From Ureibacillus acetophenoni (lineage in GTDB: Bacteria; Bacillota; Bacilli; Bacillales_A; Planococcaceae): DNA of 64,000 nt. Under the pieces are notes generated by a model, which worked only from the letters and a program-made list of their open reading frames with translations, had not been told where the DNA came from and made no database searches. This document shows positions 16,278-24,913 of the stretch, one piece after another; positions within the stretch are counted from its first letter, which is position 1; every line of letters starts with the position of its first letter. A program made the position numbers and the translations under genes. The stretch lies in the NCBI RefSeq assembly GCF_900220965.1, contig NZ_OBQC01000007.1:1-64000 (forward strand). Reading direction: 5' to 3'.

Positions 16278-17720
16278 ATGTCTAGCAAATTTAACAAAAA
16301 TGTACGTAACGTACTAGCAACAAGTTTCTTAGTAGCAACATTCACATTCGGTACTGGACAAGCTTTTGCTAACGAGGTGCCAACAACGGAAGAAGATGTA
16401 CAAGTAGTTGTAGATGAAATTGTAAATGATGTAAATACTGAAACTAATGATGTTTCGGAAACAGTAGGTACTGTGGAAGAACCAACAAATGATGAAACGG
16501 AAACAACTGAAACAGAAGATTCAACAGTTGAAGATACGGAAACAACTGAAACAGAAGGCTCAACAGTTGAAGAAACTGAAAGCCAAACTGGGGAAGAAAC
16601 GACAGCACCTGAAACAGAAGAAGATAGTGTAACGCAAGAACCTATTAATATCGCAGACTTCTTTAAGAAAGTATTAAATCATATTCAAGTTGCTATTGAA
16701 AATGATGATACAATTGAAGCCATCAGTTTAGTAAAAGATGCTCAAGCTAAAATCAAAGAGGCGGAAGCTTTACTTGCAGAAGGTAATGAAGAAGAAGCGA
16801 GCAAATTATTAGAAGAAGCAATTGCACAACAAGAATTAGCGATTCAAAAGTATGAAGAAGCAACTATTGATGAAGAATCTACAGAAGAAGAAAAAGACGG
16901 GGAAACTGAGGAAGAAACTACAACTGGTGAAGATACAACTGAAGCTGGAGTAAATGAGGAAGAAAAAGTAACGGTTGAATCAGTTCGTGCAGCACTTGAA
17001 GAAAAGTTCTCTTCAAACTTAATCGCACTTCAAACAGCTCTTGATAAAGTAGAAAACCCGAAAGCAAAGGCAGCTTTAGCTAAAAATGTTGAAAAAGCGA
17101 AAGTTCGTCTTGAAAAGAAAGTAAATAAAAAATTAGCAAAACTTGAAGCAAAAGGTTTATTTAGTATAGATGAAAAAGTAGAAGTAGTTGAAGAAAAAGA
17201 AGTAAAAACTGAAGAAACAACGAAAGAGGAAACTGTTGCAGTTACAGATGAGACGAAAAAAGAAGTAGAAGTAACTACTAATGATGCAGAAAATACAGGA
17301 GTAGAAGCTACTGAAGAAAAAGTAGAAGTTACTCAAGAACATAATAAAGAAGAAGTTACAACTGAAACTAAAACGGAGCAAGCGGATCTTTCTAAACAAG
17401 CAGTAAAACAACAAGAAAAAGTTGAAAAAGAAGAAGCAAAGCAGCAAGAAAAAGCTCAAAAAGAAGCAGTAAAACAACAAGAAAAAGCGGACAGAGAAGC
17501 GGTTAAACAACAAGAGAAGGCTGAAAGAGAAGCAGTGAAACAACAGGAAAAAGCTGAAAGAGAAGCTGTAAAACAACAAGAAAAGGTTGAAAAGGTTACA
17601 GAAAAACAAAATAAACAAGCTGAAAAAGTTAAAGAACAAGGAACTACCGGGAATGGAAATGGTAATGGAAAAGGTAATGCCAATGGTAACGGCAATGGCA
17701 ATGGAAAAAATAAAGAATAA
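16278..17720 (+). CDS. Secreted acidic low-complexity surface protein, c-di-GMP regulated
   Basis: A 480-residue secreted protein. The ATG at 16278 follows TGGAGGG, inside the riboswitch terminator, and gives a classical signal peptide ending in GQAFA (about residue 32). Order of parts: an acidic Thr/Glu repeat stretch (about 35-130, ETTETE-type), a helical domain with two alpha-helical segments rich in Ala/Glu (about 135-215, DAQAKIKEAEALL, resembling DUF5667-type domains), a second acidic linker, a Lys/Ala-rich helix, a third acidic linker, near-perfect coiled-coil heptad-like repeats KQQEKAEREAV (about 385-455) and a Gly/Asn-rich tail. No LPXTG or SLH is present. The function is unknown; a biofilm-matrix or wall-associated role is inferred from the riboswitch. 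Confidence 0.87.
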   Translation: MSSKFNKNVRNVLATSFLVATFTFGTGQAFANEVPTTEEDVQVVVDEIVNDVNTETNDVSETVGTVEEPTNDETETTETEDSTVEDTETTETEGSTVEETESQTGEETTAPETEEDSVTQEPINIADFFKKVLNHIQVAIENDDTIEAISLVKDAQAKIKEAEALLAEGNEEEASKLLEEAIAQQELAIQKYEEATIDEESTEEEKDGETEEETTTGEDTTEAGVNEEEKVTVESVRAALEEKFSSNLIALQTALDKVENPKAKAALAKNVEKAKVRLEKKVNKKLAKLEAKGLFSIDEKVEVVEEKEVKTEETTKEETVAVTDETKKEVEVTTNDAENTGVEATEEKVEVTQEHNKEEVTTETKTEQADLSKQAVKQQEKVEKEEAKQQEKAQKEAVKQQEKADREAVKQQEKAEREAVKQQEKAEREAVKQQEKVEKVTEKQNKQAEKVKEQGTTGNGNGNGKGNANGNGNGNGKNKE

Positions 17721-17738
17721 AAAGCTCCATAAAAAAGT

Positions 17739-17780
17739 AGAGGAACTATGTCTAGCAAGAGGGCATAGTTCTTCTTTTTT
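17739..17780 (+). terminator. Intrinsic terminator
   Basis: Stem AGGAACTATG / CATAGTTCTTC with a T6 tract. Confidence 0.88.
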
Positions 17781-17947
17781 AATTTTTGCATGCATATCAT
17801 TACAAGGTCGTTTAGCGTTCCACTTTTAGCTTATTAGTAATTGAACTCTTGTTGAACAAAAAAATTTAAAAAACCCTGAAACTTATTTCCACTTCGGAAC
17901 GACAAATGGAATGGTTTTATATTTCAACCATAATTTAGGGGGATACT

Positions 17948-19801
17948 ATGAAGAAGTTTAGTAAAATAGTAATGTCAACTACTCTGACTGGGGCGTTGTT
18001 GTTTAGCGGTATTGGTGTTGCAGGTGCTGCTTCATTTCATGATGTGAAAGATGGTTTTTGGGCTGATGATGAAATAAATTATCTATATGAAGAAAAAATT
18101 AATTCTGGTTTTCCGAACGGAAATTTTATGGTATATCAATTTGTTACAAAATCACAAGTAGCAGGAATGTTATCGAAAGCGTTAGATTTAAAACCAAGTA
18201 AAGATTCAAAAATTGAGTTTAAAGATGTAAAGAAAAAACATGGTGCATATAACGCCATTGTTGCTGTCGTTGAAGCTGGAATTTTCCCACATGATGAAAA
18301 ATTCAATCCAAACGCGCCACTTACAAAAGCTGAAGTTGCAGAGATATTTGTCAAAGCATTTAAGCTAAAAGGATCTAGTTCTGTTGAATTAAAGGACGTA
18401 CCAAAAACGTCTGATTATTATGATGAAATTTCACCTTTCATTGAAAATGATCTTGCGGTAATAGGGTCGAATCAAAAATTTAATCCAAATCAAGAGGTAA
18501 CGAGAGCAGAATTTGCCGTGTTTCTTGCGAGAGCTTTAAATCCAGACTTTCTACCAAATCAATATAATATTGCTCAAAATGTAAATCCTGTCATTAAATT
18601 ATTCGATCTACTCTTTAAAAATCCAAAGGACATTTCAACATTATTTGCATTGAAGAATGATTACGGCTTTTCTGATGCTAGCGAACAAATTGTTAAACTT
18701 GAAGTTAGCGAGTTCAAAGAAATCGGCCGCTTAAATGGAACAACTGAATTTGTTGTACAACTAAATATAGATCTAAAGGGAGATAAAGCTGGGCTGCTAG
18801 TGGACGGAAAGAATATACTTTATTTCTTAATACAAAAAGATGACTATATGGACTTTAGTATTGTTTCTGTCGATCAAAAACCTCATTTAAAGGGTAATGA
18901 TTCAATTACCTTTACAAGTGAATCTGCTATCAAACTGGTTAGCGATTCAAGAAAAGCTTATTGGTATGTAGTATCTGGTGGAGAAGGTACTGGCGAAATT
19001 AAAACATTTACAAAAGATGAATTAGAGTATCGTTACATGGCTGAATCTCTTGATACTGAAGCAAAATTGAAGGCTTATTTAGCACAAACATATACTCCTG
19101 CTCAAGTTGAAAAGATGTTTAAAGATTTAGGGTTTATTACACACGATGGTAAACTGGCTCAACCTAATGCAGATGGTGGAAGTTTATTAGACTTTGAAAA
19201 AGCGACAGCGAAACTAATTTCTAATTCAACAACTGTGAAAAAGTATGAGTTGAAGGTACCACTAGGTGAGACAAATGAAGTTCAAACGATGATCGCAGAA
19301 TTACGGTTTGTTGAAGGAAAGGGTTGGCGTGTTCATAGTCTTGTGGATACTAGCCAATACGAATTGTCTAATGAGACAGCACTTGTTTTATTTGCAGAGT
19401 CCAATAAAGCCTATTGGACAGCTGTAGCTGGTGGTGAAGGTGAAGGTGAGATTCAAACATTTAACAAAGGTGGCATGGAGTATCGATACATGCTGGAATC
19501 TTTAAATACGGAAGAAAGATTAAGAACGTATTTAGGCCAATATTACACACCAGGTCAAGTCGAAAAGTTATTTAAAGACCTTGGATTCATTACACATAAA
19601 GGGAAATTAGCTCAACCGAATGCGGATGGAGGAAGTTTACTGAACTTTGCTAACGCAAAGATTGAGTTAGTTTTAGATAGTATGGACGTAAAAAAATATA
19701 AGTTAACTGTGCCATTAGGTGATACAGGATTAGTTGAAACAATGGAAGGGGAACTTCATTTTGTTGAAAATGAAGGATGGCGTGTTCATAGTTTAAAATA
19801 A
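17948..19801 (+). CDS. S-layer-homology protein with two IseA-like DL-endopeptidase inhibitor domains
   Basis: A 617-residue secreted protein: signal peptide to about residue 27 (AGAAS), three SLH domains (about 29-76, 90-138, 148-197; motifs FHDVKDGFWA, FNPNAPLTKAE, FNPNQEVTRAE) that bind pyruvylated wall polymer, a linker domain (200-320), then two copies of a 143-residue domain (about 323-465 and 475-616). Each copy has the order A(Y)W..V-GGEG-GEI-TF, YRYM-ESL, KDLGFITH-GKLAQPNADGGSLL, and VE-GWRVHSL, which I recognise as the IseA (YoeB) fold. IseA inhibits LytE/LytF/CwlO-type endopeptidases. This would be a wall-anchored tandem inhibitor. RBS TTAGGGGG. SLH is certain, IseA likely. Confidence 0.9.
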   Translation: MKKFSKIVMSTTLTGALLFSGIGVAGAASFHDVKDGFWADDEINYLYEEKINSGFPNGNFMVYQFVTKSQVAGMLSKALDLKPSKDSKIEFKDVKKKHGAYNAIVAVVEAGIFPHDEKFNPNAPLTKAEVAEIFVKAFKLKGSSSVELKDVPKTSDYYDEISPFIENDLAVIGSNQKFNPNQEVTRAEFAVFLARALNPDFLPNQYNIAQNVNPVIKLFDLLFKNPKDISTLFALKNDYGFSDASEQIVKLEVSEFKEIGRLNGTTEFVVQLNIDLKGDKAGLLVDGKNILYFLIQKDDYMDFSIVSVDQKPHLKGNDSITFTSESAIKLVSDSRKAYWYVVSGGEGTGEIKTFTKDELEYRYMAESLDTEAKLKAYLAQTYTPAQVEKMFKDLGFITHDGKLAQPNADGGSLLDFEKATAKLISNSTTVKKYELKVPLGETNEVQTMIAELRFVEGKGWRVHSLVDTSQYELSNETALVLFAESNKAYWTAVAGGEGEGEIQTFNKGGMEYRYMLESLNTEERLRTYLGQYYTPGQVEKLFKDLGFITHKGKLAQPNADGGSLLNFANAKIELVLDSMDVKKYKLTVPLGDTGLVETMEGELHFVENEGWRVHSLK

Positions 19802-19811
19802 TCATATAATG

Positions 19812-19855
19812 CCCCTTGAAGAATCACTGGGTAAGTGAATCTTCTAAGGGGTTTT
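19812..19855. terminator. Intrinsic terminator, probably bidirectional
   Basis: Long stem CCCCTTGAAGAATCAC / GTGAATCTTCTAAGGGG followed by TTTT, between the convergent SLH and DMT transporter genes. Confidence 0.88.
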
Positions 19856-19868
19856 ATTTATGCTAAGT

Positions 19869-20747
19869 TTATGTTCGGTTCGTCAAAATGACTCCACCAA
19901 TAACAGCAAGTCCGCCGATGATTTGAGCCAAGTATAATTGTTCACCTATAAAGATCGTTGCAAAAATTGTAGCAAATACAGGAATGAGATTTAGGAAAAT
20001 CCCTGCTCGATTTGCTCCTATAGAGACGACCCCTTTGTTCCAGCTTAAAAATGCAACAATAGAGGCGAAAATCCCTAAGAAGAGAATAGCACCAATGATT
20101 TTACCTGACCAAACTATAGGATTTTCTAAAGTTGCAATTTCGTATGCAGAAAAAGGTATTAACATGATCGCACCAATACCAATTGATACTAGAAATGTTG
20201 AGAAACCAGGAAGTCGATCAGAGTATTGTTTTACAAGTAGGGAATAAATACTCCAACAAAGAATAGCAACGATAACAATTAAGTCACCAATATTAAATTT
20301 AAAGTTAATGAGATTTTCAAATGAACCTTTCGTAAGGATAAATAGTACACCTGTTAGTGAAATGGCCGTACCGATTATTTGATTTCTCGTTACTTTAATT
20401 TTTAAAAATACAAAGGATAATATGTATAAAAAGATAGGTGTTAATGAGTTCATCAAAGAAGCATTGATAGAAGTTGTATAGTAAACTCCTATGTAAACTA
20501 ACGTATTAAAACTTGCTACCCCTGTAAAAGCGAGCACGATGACAATTGGCCAATGTTGTTTAATTTGCAGCCAATCACGTTTAGCATGTTTAAATGCGAT
20601 GGGGAAAAAGACTAGGAATGCAAGACACCATCTTAGTAAAGCTAAAGTAAATGGGGGGATTTCCCCGGTCACTGCACGCCCAATTACAAAATTTCCGCCC
20701 CAAAGAATCGTAGCAACAACTAATAATAGATGTGGAGGGAATTTCAA
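19869..20747 (-). CDS. DMT (EamA) family transporter
   Basis: A 292-residue protein with ten predicted membrane helices arranged as two EamA repeats. Features: VVATILWGGNFVIGR at the N-terminus, FFPIAFKH, FNTLVYIGVYYTTSINASLMNSLTPIFLY in the first repeat, and ILCWSIYSLLVKQY at the start of the second. It is a drug/metabolite exporter of unknown substrate. The start is TTG 20747, eight bases after AAAGGAG. It faces away from the B3/B4 operon. Confidence 0.88.
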   Translation of the reverse strand: MKFPPHLLLVVATILWGGNFVIGRAVTGEIPPFTLALLRWCLAFLVFFPIAFKHAKRDWLQIKQHWPIVIVLAFTGVASFNTLVYIGVYYTTSINASLMNSLTPIFLYILSFVFLKIKVTRNQIIGTAISLTGVLFILTKGSFENLINFKFNIGDLIVIVAILCWSIYSLLVKQYSDRLPGFSTFLVSIGIGAIMLIPFSAYEIATLENPIVWSGKIIGAILFLGIFASIVAFLSWNKGVVSIGANRAGIFLNLIPVFATIFATIFIGEQLYLAQIIGGLAVIGGVILTNRT

Positions 20748-20840
20748 TTTAAGGACTCCTTTTCTAGAATAATAGTTCTATTATATCTATATAGAAAATA
20801 AAAGTTCAACCTTTACTAAATTTTTAGAAAACTTAAGAAA

Positions 20841-21067
20841 ATAAAAATAGGGAGACCCCACAAGTGGGATCTCCCTTCATAACGACTGTCAGGACAGAAA
20901 AACTATTAGAATTTTTACTTTCGCCATGGTTGGTCATTGGTCATCGGTAAAAATAGTAACAGGTTAACGGTCATCGGTTTACCAATTATAGTTGTAAAAT
21001 GTAGGTATGCCGGGCGGGCATTTTGACAGTACGTTATGCCTCGGTTTGGACTCGCACCGCCCCGAGG
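20841..21067 (-). other. Structured intergenic region; possible small RNA or long leader/trailer
   Basis: No gene is visible between 20748 and 21082, but the minus strand shows in order a hairpin CCTCGG...CCGAGG (21067-21039), a small hairpin ATGCC/GGCAT (21021-21007), two copies of CCGATGACC (in GGTCATCGG form near 20935 and 20970 on the plus strand), a TGTC/GACA hairpin near 20890, and a strong intrinsic terminator (GGGAGATCCCAC / GTGGGGTCTCCC at 20876-20849, then TATTTTTATTTT). This could be a trailer of the DIP1984-like gene or an independent RNA. I do not recognise a family. Confidence 0.45.
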
Positions 21068-21082
21068 ATTTATTCTAGTAGT

Positions 21083-21598
21083 CTAGAAATAGTTCGAGTC
21101 ATTAAATTCAATTTCAACTTGATAATTTTTTGCGTTGATGAGATTAGATAATCGATGAGCCTCTTTTTCTAGTTCATTTGCTCTTTTACGATATTCTTCA
21201 GGATCATATAAAGTAACTTGATAGAATATTACATTATCTCCTGTGCTATGATACAGTCTTTCTTTTTCAGATCTGCTCATATCTTTACATAGTGCGGCTT
21301 CCGCACGTAGTTGAGTTGCAAGTTCAATTGCCTCAACAATAGGTAATTCTTCACCTTTAAAATTAACAGTATTGTCAATGTTCGCTCGGTAAATTAGTCG
21401 ATCTAACGTTCTTGAATCCTTTCTCACTTGTGCAAGCTCTGCTTCAACCTCTGAAAGTGATCGTCCAGATGGTTTTGGTGTTTGACCTTTTTCTACAATA
21501 GCTTTGCTAACGGATTGGATTTCATTTGTTAACTCTGAGATTTTTTTTGTTAAGACGCCTTTTAATTTTACCCCTTCAGCAAGTGGTATTTTTTTCAT
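21083..21598 (-). CDS. DIP1984-like coiled-coil protein
   Basis: A 171-residue protein, mostly alpha-helical. The N-terminus KIPLAEGVKLKGVLTKKISELTNEIQSV and the middle DSRTLDRLIYRANIDNTVNF recall DIP1984/septicolysin-type proteins, whose function is unknown. The start is ATG 21598, nine bases after AAGGGG; an ATG six bases earlier is too close, and the longer frame to 21721 runs into the upstream gene. It lies 13 bases after the B3/B4 gene, so both are probably co-transcribed. The family call is from memory and uncertain. Confidence 0.7.
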   Translation of the reverse strand: MKKIPLAEGVKLKGVLTKKISELTNEIQSVSKAIVEKGQTPKPSGRSLSEVEAELAQVRKDSRTLDRLIYRANIDNTVNFKGEELPIVEAIELATQLRAEAALCKDMSRSEKERLYHSTGDNVIFYQVTLYDPEEYRKRANELEKEAHRLSNLINAKNYQVEIEFNDSNYF

Positions 21599-21611
21599 TT
21601 TCATTCGCCCC

Positions 21612-22301
21612 TTATAGTAAAGTATTAGGTTCATTCGATGAAAGAATGAATGGTTTGTAATTGCCGCCACTAACTTGGGTAAACATTTTACCTGCAGATT
21701 GAAGAAGTTCTTGGCATTCATTTTCAGAAAGTGTTGGTCTTAAATAGAAAATATGAAGAGCGTCTGTCGTTTCCTCTGTAACAGCCGTTCTTTTTGAATC
21801 AACAAAAGGACTTCCGAAGGCGCCGTTATCATCCACGCTACATAAAATATTCTTTAATGAATTATAGCGACCATTTAGCCCTTCATACCCTGTTTCCTCG
21901 TTGCCAACAGTAACTTGGACATCGCCCTGTATCTTTGTAAGATCGTAAATACCTATAGGAATCTCATACTGTAATGAAAAGAAGTTATTTAAATCTACAG
22001 CAAGATGGAAAGGTTCTAAATAATTTTCTTTTGCAATTCTACGCATTAAGCTTTCAGCGGAGTGTCGGTATCTATTTGGATCTGCTCCAAATGATTTCCA
22101 AACTTTTCTCCATTCTGCAATACCTGGTCGTTCAGTTACAGATGTTTCCTGTAATTCAAAATATAAGTTTTCTTGGTACAATCTCGTTCGCCCTTTAATC
22201 ATTTGGGGAGATTCTGAGACAACAATTTTGGTATAATGGATAATGCCGATTTTAAAATGGCTGTTTGTTTCAAAAATTAATGGATCGATTGAAATCTTCA
22301 A
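21612..22301 (-). CDS. B3/B4 domain protein (PheRS-beta-like editing domain)
   Basis: A 229-residue stand-alone B3/B4 domain, related to the editing module of the phenylalanyl-tRNA synthetase beta chain. Visible motifs are IAEWRKVWKSFGADPNRYR and SAESLMRRIA (about 60-90), LVDLNNFFSLQYEIPIGIYDL-like (AVDLNNFFSLQ), the small Gly-rich loop, and the C-terminal FVDSKRTAVTEETTD. Its role may be hydrolysis of mischarged tRNA or amino-acid binding. The start is TTG 22301 after AGGTGA. It is the first gene of the pair with the DIP1984-like gene. Confidence 0.83.
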   Translation of the reverse strand: MKISIDPLIFETNSHFKIGIIHYTKIVVSESPQMIKGRTRLYQENLYFELQETSVTERPGIAEWRKVWKSFGADPNRYRHSAESLMRRIAKENYLEPFHLAVDLNNFFSLQYEIPIGIYDLTKIQGDVQVTVGNEETGYEGLNGRYNSLKNILCSVDDNGAFGSPFVDSKRTAVTEETTDALHIFYLRPTLSENECQELLQSAGKMFTQVSGGNYKPFILSSNEPNTLL

Positions 22302-22419
22302 ATGGAGTCACCTACTCGATTCATTTTAATAAAATGTTTTTACTGTTTCGCAAATACGTGCTAGATGTATTTTAAATTAGATACCAGTATTTTACCAAAG
22401 AAAGGAGCGGAATGCGAAG

Positions 22420-23553
22420 GTGAGCATCGAACAATTACAAAATGACTTAATTGACTATGCAAAATCAATTGGCGTCGATAAAATCGGGTTTACGTCCGCA
22501 TCGCCGTTCAATGAATTAAAAAACCGCTTGAAGCGTCAACAAGAGTTAGGTTTCCAATCTGGTTTTGAGGAATCAGATATTGAAAAAAGAACAGAGCCGA
22601 CTAGACTTCTAGATGATGCAGAAAGTATTATCGCAATTGCACTTGCATATCCATCTAAAATGGAAGACGCCCCTACTGGCAAAAAAGGTGCAAGACGCGG
22701 AATCTTTGCACGTGCTTCATGGGGAATTGACTATCATGTGGCTCTGCGTGAACGTTTGAAATTGTTGGAAGAGTGGTTGGTAGAGCGTGTTCCTGGTGTA
22801 AAGTTTAAATCGATGGTAGATACAGGGGAACTTGTAGACCGAGCTGTTGCGGAACGTGCTGGGATAGGTTGGAGTGGTAAGAACTGTTCTATTATTACAC
22901 CTGAGTTCGGGTCGTATGTTTACTTAGGTGAAATGATTACAAACATTCCTTTTGCACCAGACACTCCAATTGAAAATGAATGCGGCGATTGTACATTATG
23001 TTTGGACGTTTGTCCGACTGGTGCGTTAGTTGATGCTGGTCAACTAAATGCGAAAAGCTGTGTTGCATTTTTAACGCAGACGAAGGATTTCTTACCCGAT
23101 GAGTTTCGTGCAAAAATCGGGAATCGTATTTACGGTTGCGATACTTGCCAGACCGTTTGCCCGAAAAACAAAGGGAAGATTAACTGGATTCATGAAGAAT
23201 TTAAACCAGATCCAGAGATTGCGAAGCCTTTACTGCAACCATTATTAAACTTGTCGAATAGAGAATTTAAATCTCAGTTCGGTCACGTATCCGGTAGCTG
23301 GCGCGGGAAAAAGCCGATTCAGCGAAACGCAATTATTGCACTGGCTCATTTTAAAGAAGAAGCTGCGGTACCCGACTTAATTGATATAATGAAAAAAGAC
23401 GAGCGCCCAGTAATGAGGGGCACAGCTGCATGGGCAATTGGAAAAATTGGTGGCCCCTTAGCTGAGGAAGCCCTAATCGATGCGCGGGATAAAGAGAAGG
23501 ATGAGCAGGTTCTTTTGGAGATTGAGAAGGGGCTGAAGTTGCTTACAGTGTAG
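22420..23553 (+). CDS. queG: Epoxyqueuosine reductase QueG
   Basis: A 377-residue enzyme for the last step of queuosine synthesis in tRNA: reduction of epoxyqueuosine using cobalamin and two [4Fe-4S] clusters. Motifs: VDKIGFTSASPF (N-terminus), VDTGELVDRAVAERAGIGWSGKN-type region with catalytic Asp about residue 134, CGDCTLCLDVCP (C188, C191, C194, C198), a Cys at 214, and CDTCQTVCP (C240, C243, C247). The C-terminal 60 residues are HEAT-like (VMRGTAAWAIGKIGG). The start is GTG 22420 with AAAGGAGCG upstream. The next gene on the strand is trmL, with array C wedged between them. Confidence 0.94.
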   Translation: MSIEQLQNDLIDYAKSIGVDKIGFTSASPFNELKNRLKRQQELGFQSGFEESDIEKRTEPTRLLDDAESIIAIALAYPSKMEDAPTGKKGARRGIFARASWGIDYHVALRERLKLLEEWLVERVPGVKFKSMVDTGELVDRAVAERAGIGWSGKNCSIITPEFGSYVYLGEMITNIPFAPDTPIENECGDCTLCLDVCPTGALVDAGQLNAKSCVAFLTQTKDFLPDEFRAKIGNRIYGCDTCQTVCPKNKGKINWIHEEFKPDPEIAKPLLQPLLNLSNREFKSQFGHVSGSWRGKKPIQRNAIIALAHFKEEAAVPDLIDIMKKDERPVMRGTAAWAIGKIGGPLAEEALIDARDKEKDEQVLLEIEKGLKLLTV

Positions 23554-23624
23554 TAGAAAAGCTCTTCGAAAAAGGGATGATGAAAAGTTCCTTAAAATTC
23601 AGGGAGACTGCCAGAAGAAATCCC

Positions 23625-24230
23625 CAATGCGTGACAGTTTTTCGGGAAATGAGAGTGAATTGTCACGAAAAAGCAGAATGCGTGACAGCTTTTCAGAAAA
23701 TGGGAGCAAAGTGTCACGAAAAAGCAGAATGCGTGACAGTTTTTCAGAAAATGGGAGCAAAGTGTCACGAAAAAGCAGAATGCGTGACAGTTTTTCGGGA
23801 AATGAAAGTGAATTGTCACGAAAAAGTAGAATGCGTGACAGCTTTTCAGAAAATGAGAGGAAAGTGTCACGAAAAAGCAGAATGCGTGACAGCTTTTCAG
23901 GAAATGAAAGTGAATTGTCACGAAAAAGTAGAATGCGTGACAGCTTTTCAGAAAATGGGAGCAAAGTGTCACGAAAAAGCAGAATGCGTGACAGCTTTTC
24001 AGAAAATGAGAGGAAAGTGTCACGAAAAAGCAGAATGCGTGACAGCTTTTCAGAAAATGAGAGTGAATTGTCACGAAAAAGCAGAATGCGTGACAGTTTT
24101 TCAGAAAATGGGAGAGAAGTGACACGAAAAAACAGAATGCGTGACAGTTTTTCGAATAATTGAGAGTACGTGTCACGGAAAAATTCGTATGCGACGCAGT
24201 ATCCAAAATGTGCGAAAGCGTCTCGATAAA
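23625..24230. repeat. Repeat array C: eleven 51-bp units, TGTCACG-N13-CGTGACA
   Basis: GCGTGACAG starts at 23629, 23680, 23731, 23782, 23833, 23884, 23935, 23986, 24037, 24088 and 24139, always 51 bp apart. Read from TGTC (23661 onward), each unit is TGTCACG-N13-CGTGACA (27 bp) plus a 24-bp spacer (such as GCTTTTCAGAAAATGAGAGG). Copies are almost identical; one TGTC is mutated (TGAC at 24120). A decayed twelfth unit runs to about 24230. Because 51 is a multiple of 3, several frames on both strands stay open through the array; none has a convincing start context. The spacer sequence is repeated too, so this is not a CRISPR. Confidence 0.95.
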
Positions 24231-24287
24231 TTTTACCGAATACTGGATACTAAACTAGTTAAGTTCTATATTAAGGAAGTGTCAATT

Positions 24288-24761
24288 GTGCCATTGCATA
24301 TAGTTTTATATCAACCAGAAATCCCAGCAAATACAGGAAATATTGCAAGAACTTGCGCTGGAACGAATACATCATTACATTTAATCCGCCCACTTGGGTT
24401 TTCAACTGATGATAAAATGCTAAAACGTGCAGGTCTTGATTATTGGGAACATGTGAATGTTGTTTACCATGATTCGTTAGAAGAGTTTCTTGAATACTCA
24501 AAAGACGGGGACGTTTATTTAATCGAAACATATAGTGACGATCCTTATTCAACCCACGATTTCAGTGACCAATCACGAGATATTTATTTTATGTTCGGTA
24601 AAGAAACAACCGGGCTACCTAAAGACTTTGCATACGAACGCAAGAGTATGTGCTTACGCATTCCACAAAGTGACCATGTGCGATCATTAAACTTATCGAA
24701 CACAGCAGCGATCATAATTTATGAGGCACTTCGTCAGCAAAACTTTCCGGGATTGAAATAG
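24288..24761 (+). CDS. trmL: tRNA (cytidine(34)-2'-O)-methyltransferase TrmL
   Basis: A 157-residue SPOUT (SpoU) methyltransferase that 2'-O-methylates the wobble base of tRNA-Leu isoacceptors. Family motifs: NTGNIARTC (motif 1), FGKETTGLP (motif 2) and the knot motif LRIPQSDHVRSLNLSNTAAI (given as its two ends, LRIPQSDH and SLNLSNTA). The start is GTG 24288, eight bases after AAGGAAG; the frame is open back into array C but that extension is repeat sequence. A strong terminator follows. Confidence 0.93.
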   Translation: MPLHIVLYQPEIPANTGNIARTCAGTNTSLHLIRPLGFSTDDKMLKRAGLDYWEHVNVVYHDSLEEFLEYSKDGDVYLIETYSDDPYSTHDFSDQSRDIYFMFGKETTGLPKDFAYERKSMCLRIPQSDHVRSLNLSNTAAIIIYEALRQQNFPGLK

Positions 24762-24783
24762 ATATTCTAAAATTTACTTTATG

Positions 24784-24815
24784 AAGTTGATGTGCAAATG
24801 TACATCAACTTTTTT
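24784..24815 (+). terminator. Intrinsic terminator of trmL
   Basis: Stem AAGTTGATGT / ACATCAACTT followed by T5. Confidence 0.9.
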
Positions 24816-24913
24816 AATATATGAAAAAGGTTATTTCGTTAAACTGATAGAAGTGGTAATAGGAGAAGGATGTAAAAAATGCATTTACTATATTACAACT
24901 AAAAGAAAAGTAG

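Noticed and set aside
17157-17829. Frames antisense to, or in another phase of, the secreted low-complexity protein gene (minus 17157-17795 and 17456-17800, plus 17587-17829)
   Set aside because: They arise from biased codon use (Phe/Leu/Ser-rich translations of a Lys/Glu-rich gene).
23577-24206. Long open frames on both strands through array C (plus 23577-24122 and 23627-24163, minus 23592-24206)
   Set aside because: The frames exist because the 51-bp unit has no stops in several phases; they lack ribosome sites and run on both strands at once.
23625-24230. CRISPR array
   Set aside because: Repeat (27) and spacer (24) sizes look similar to CRISPR, but spacers are themselves repeated and no cas genes are nearby.
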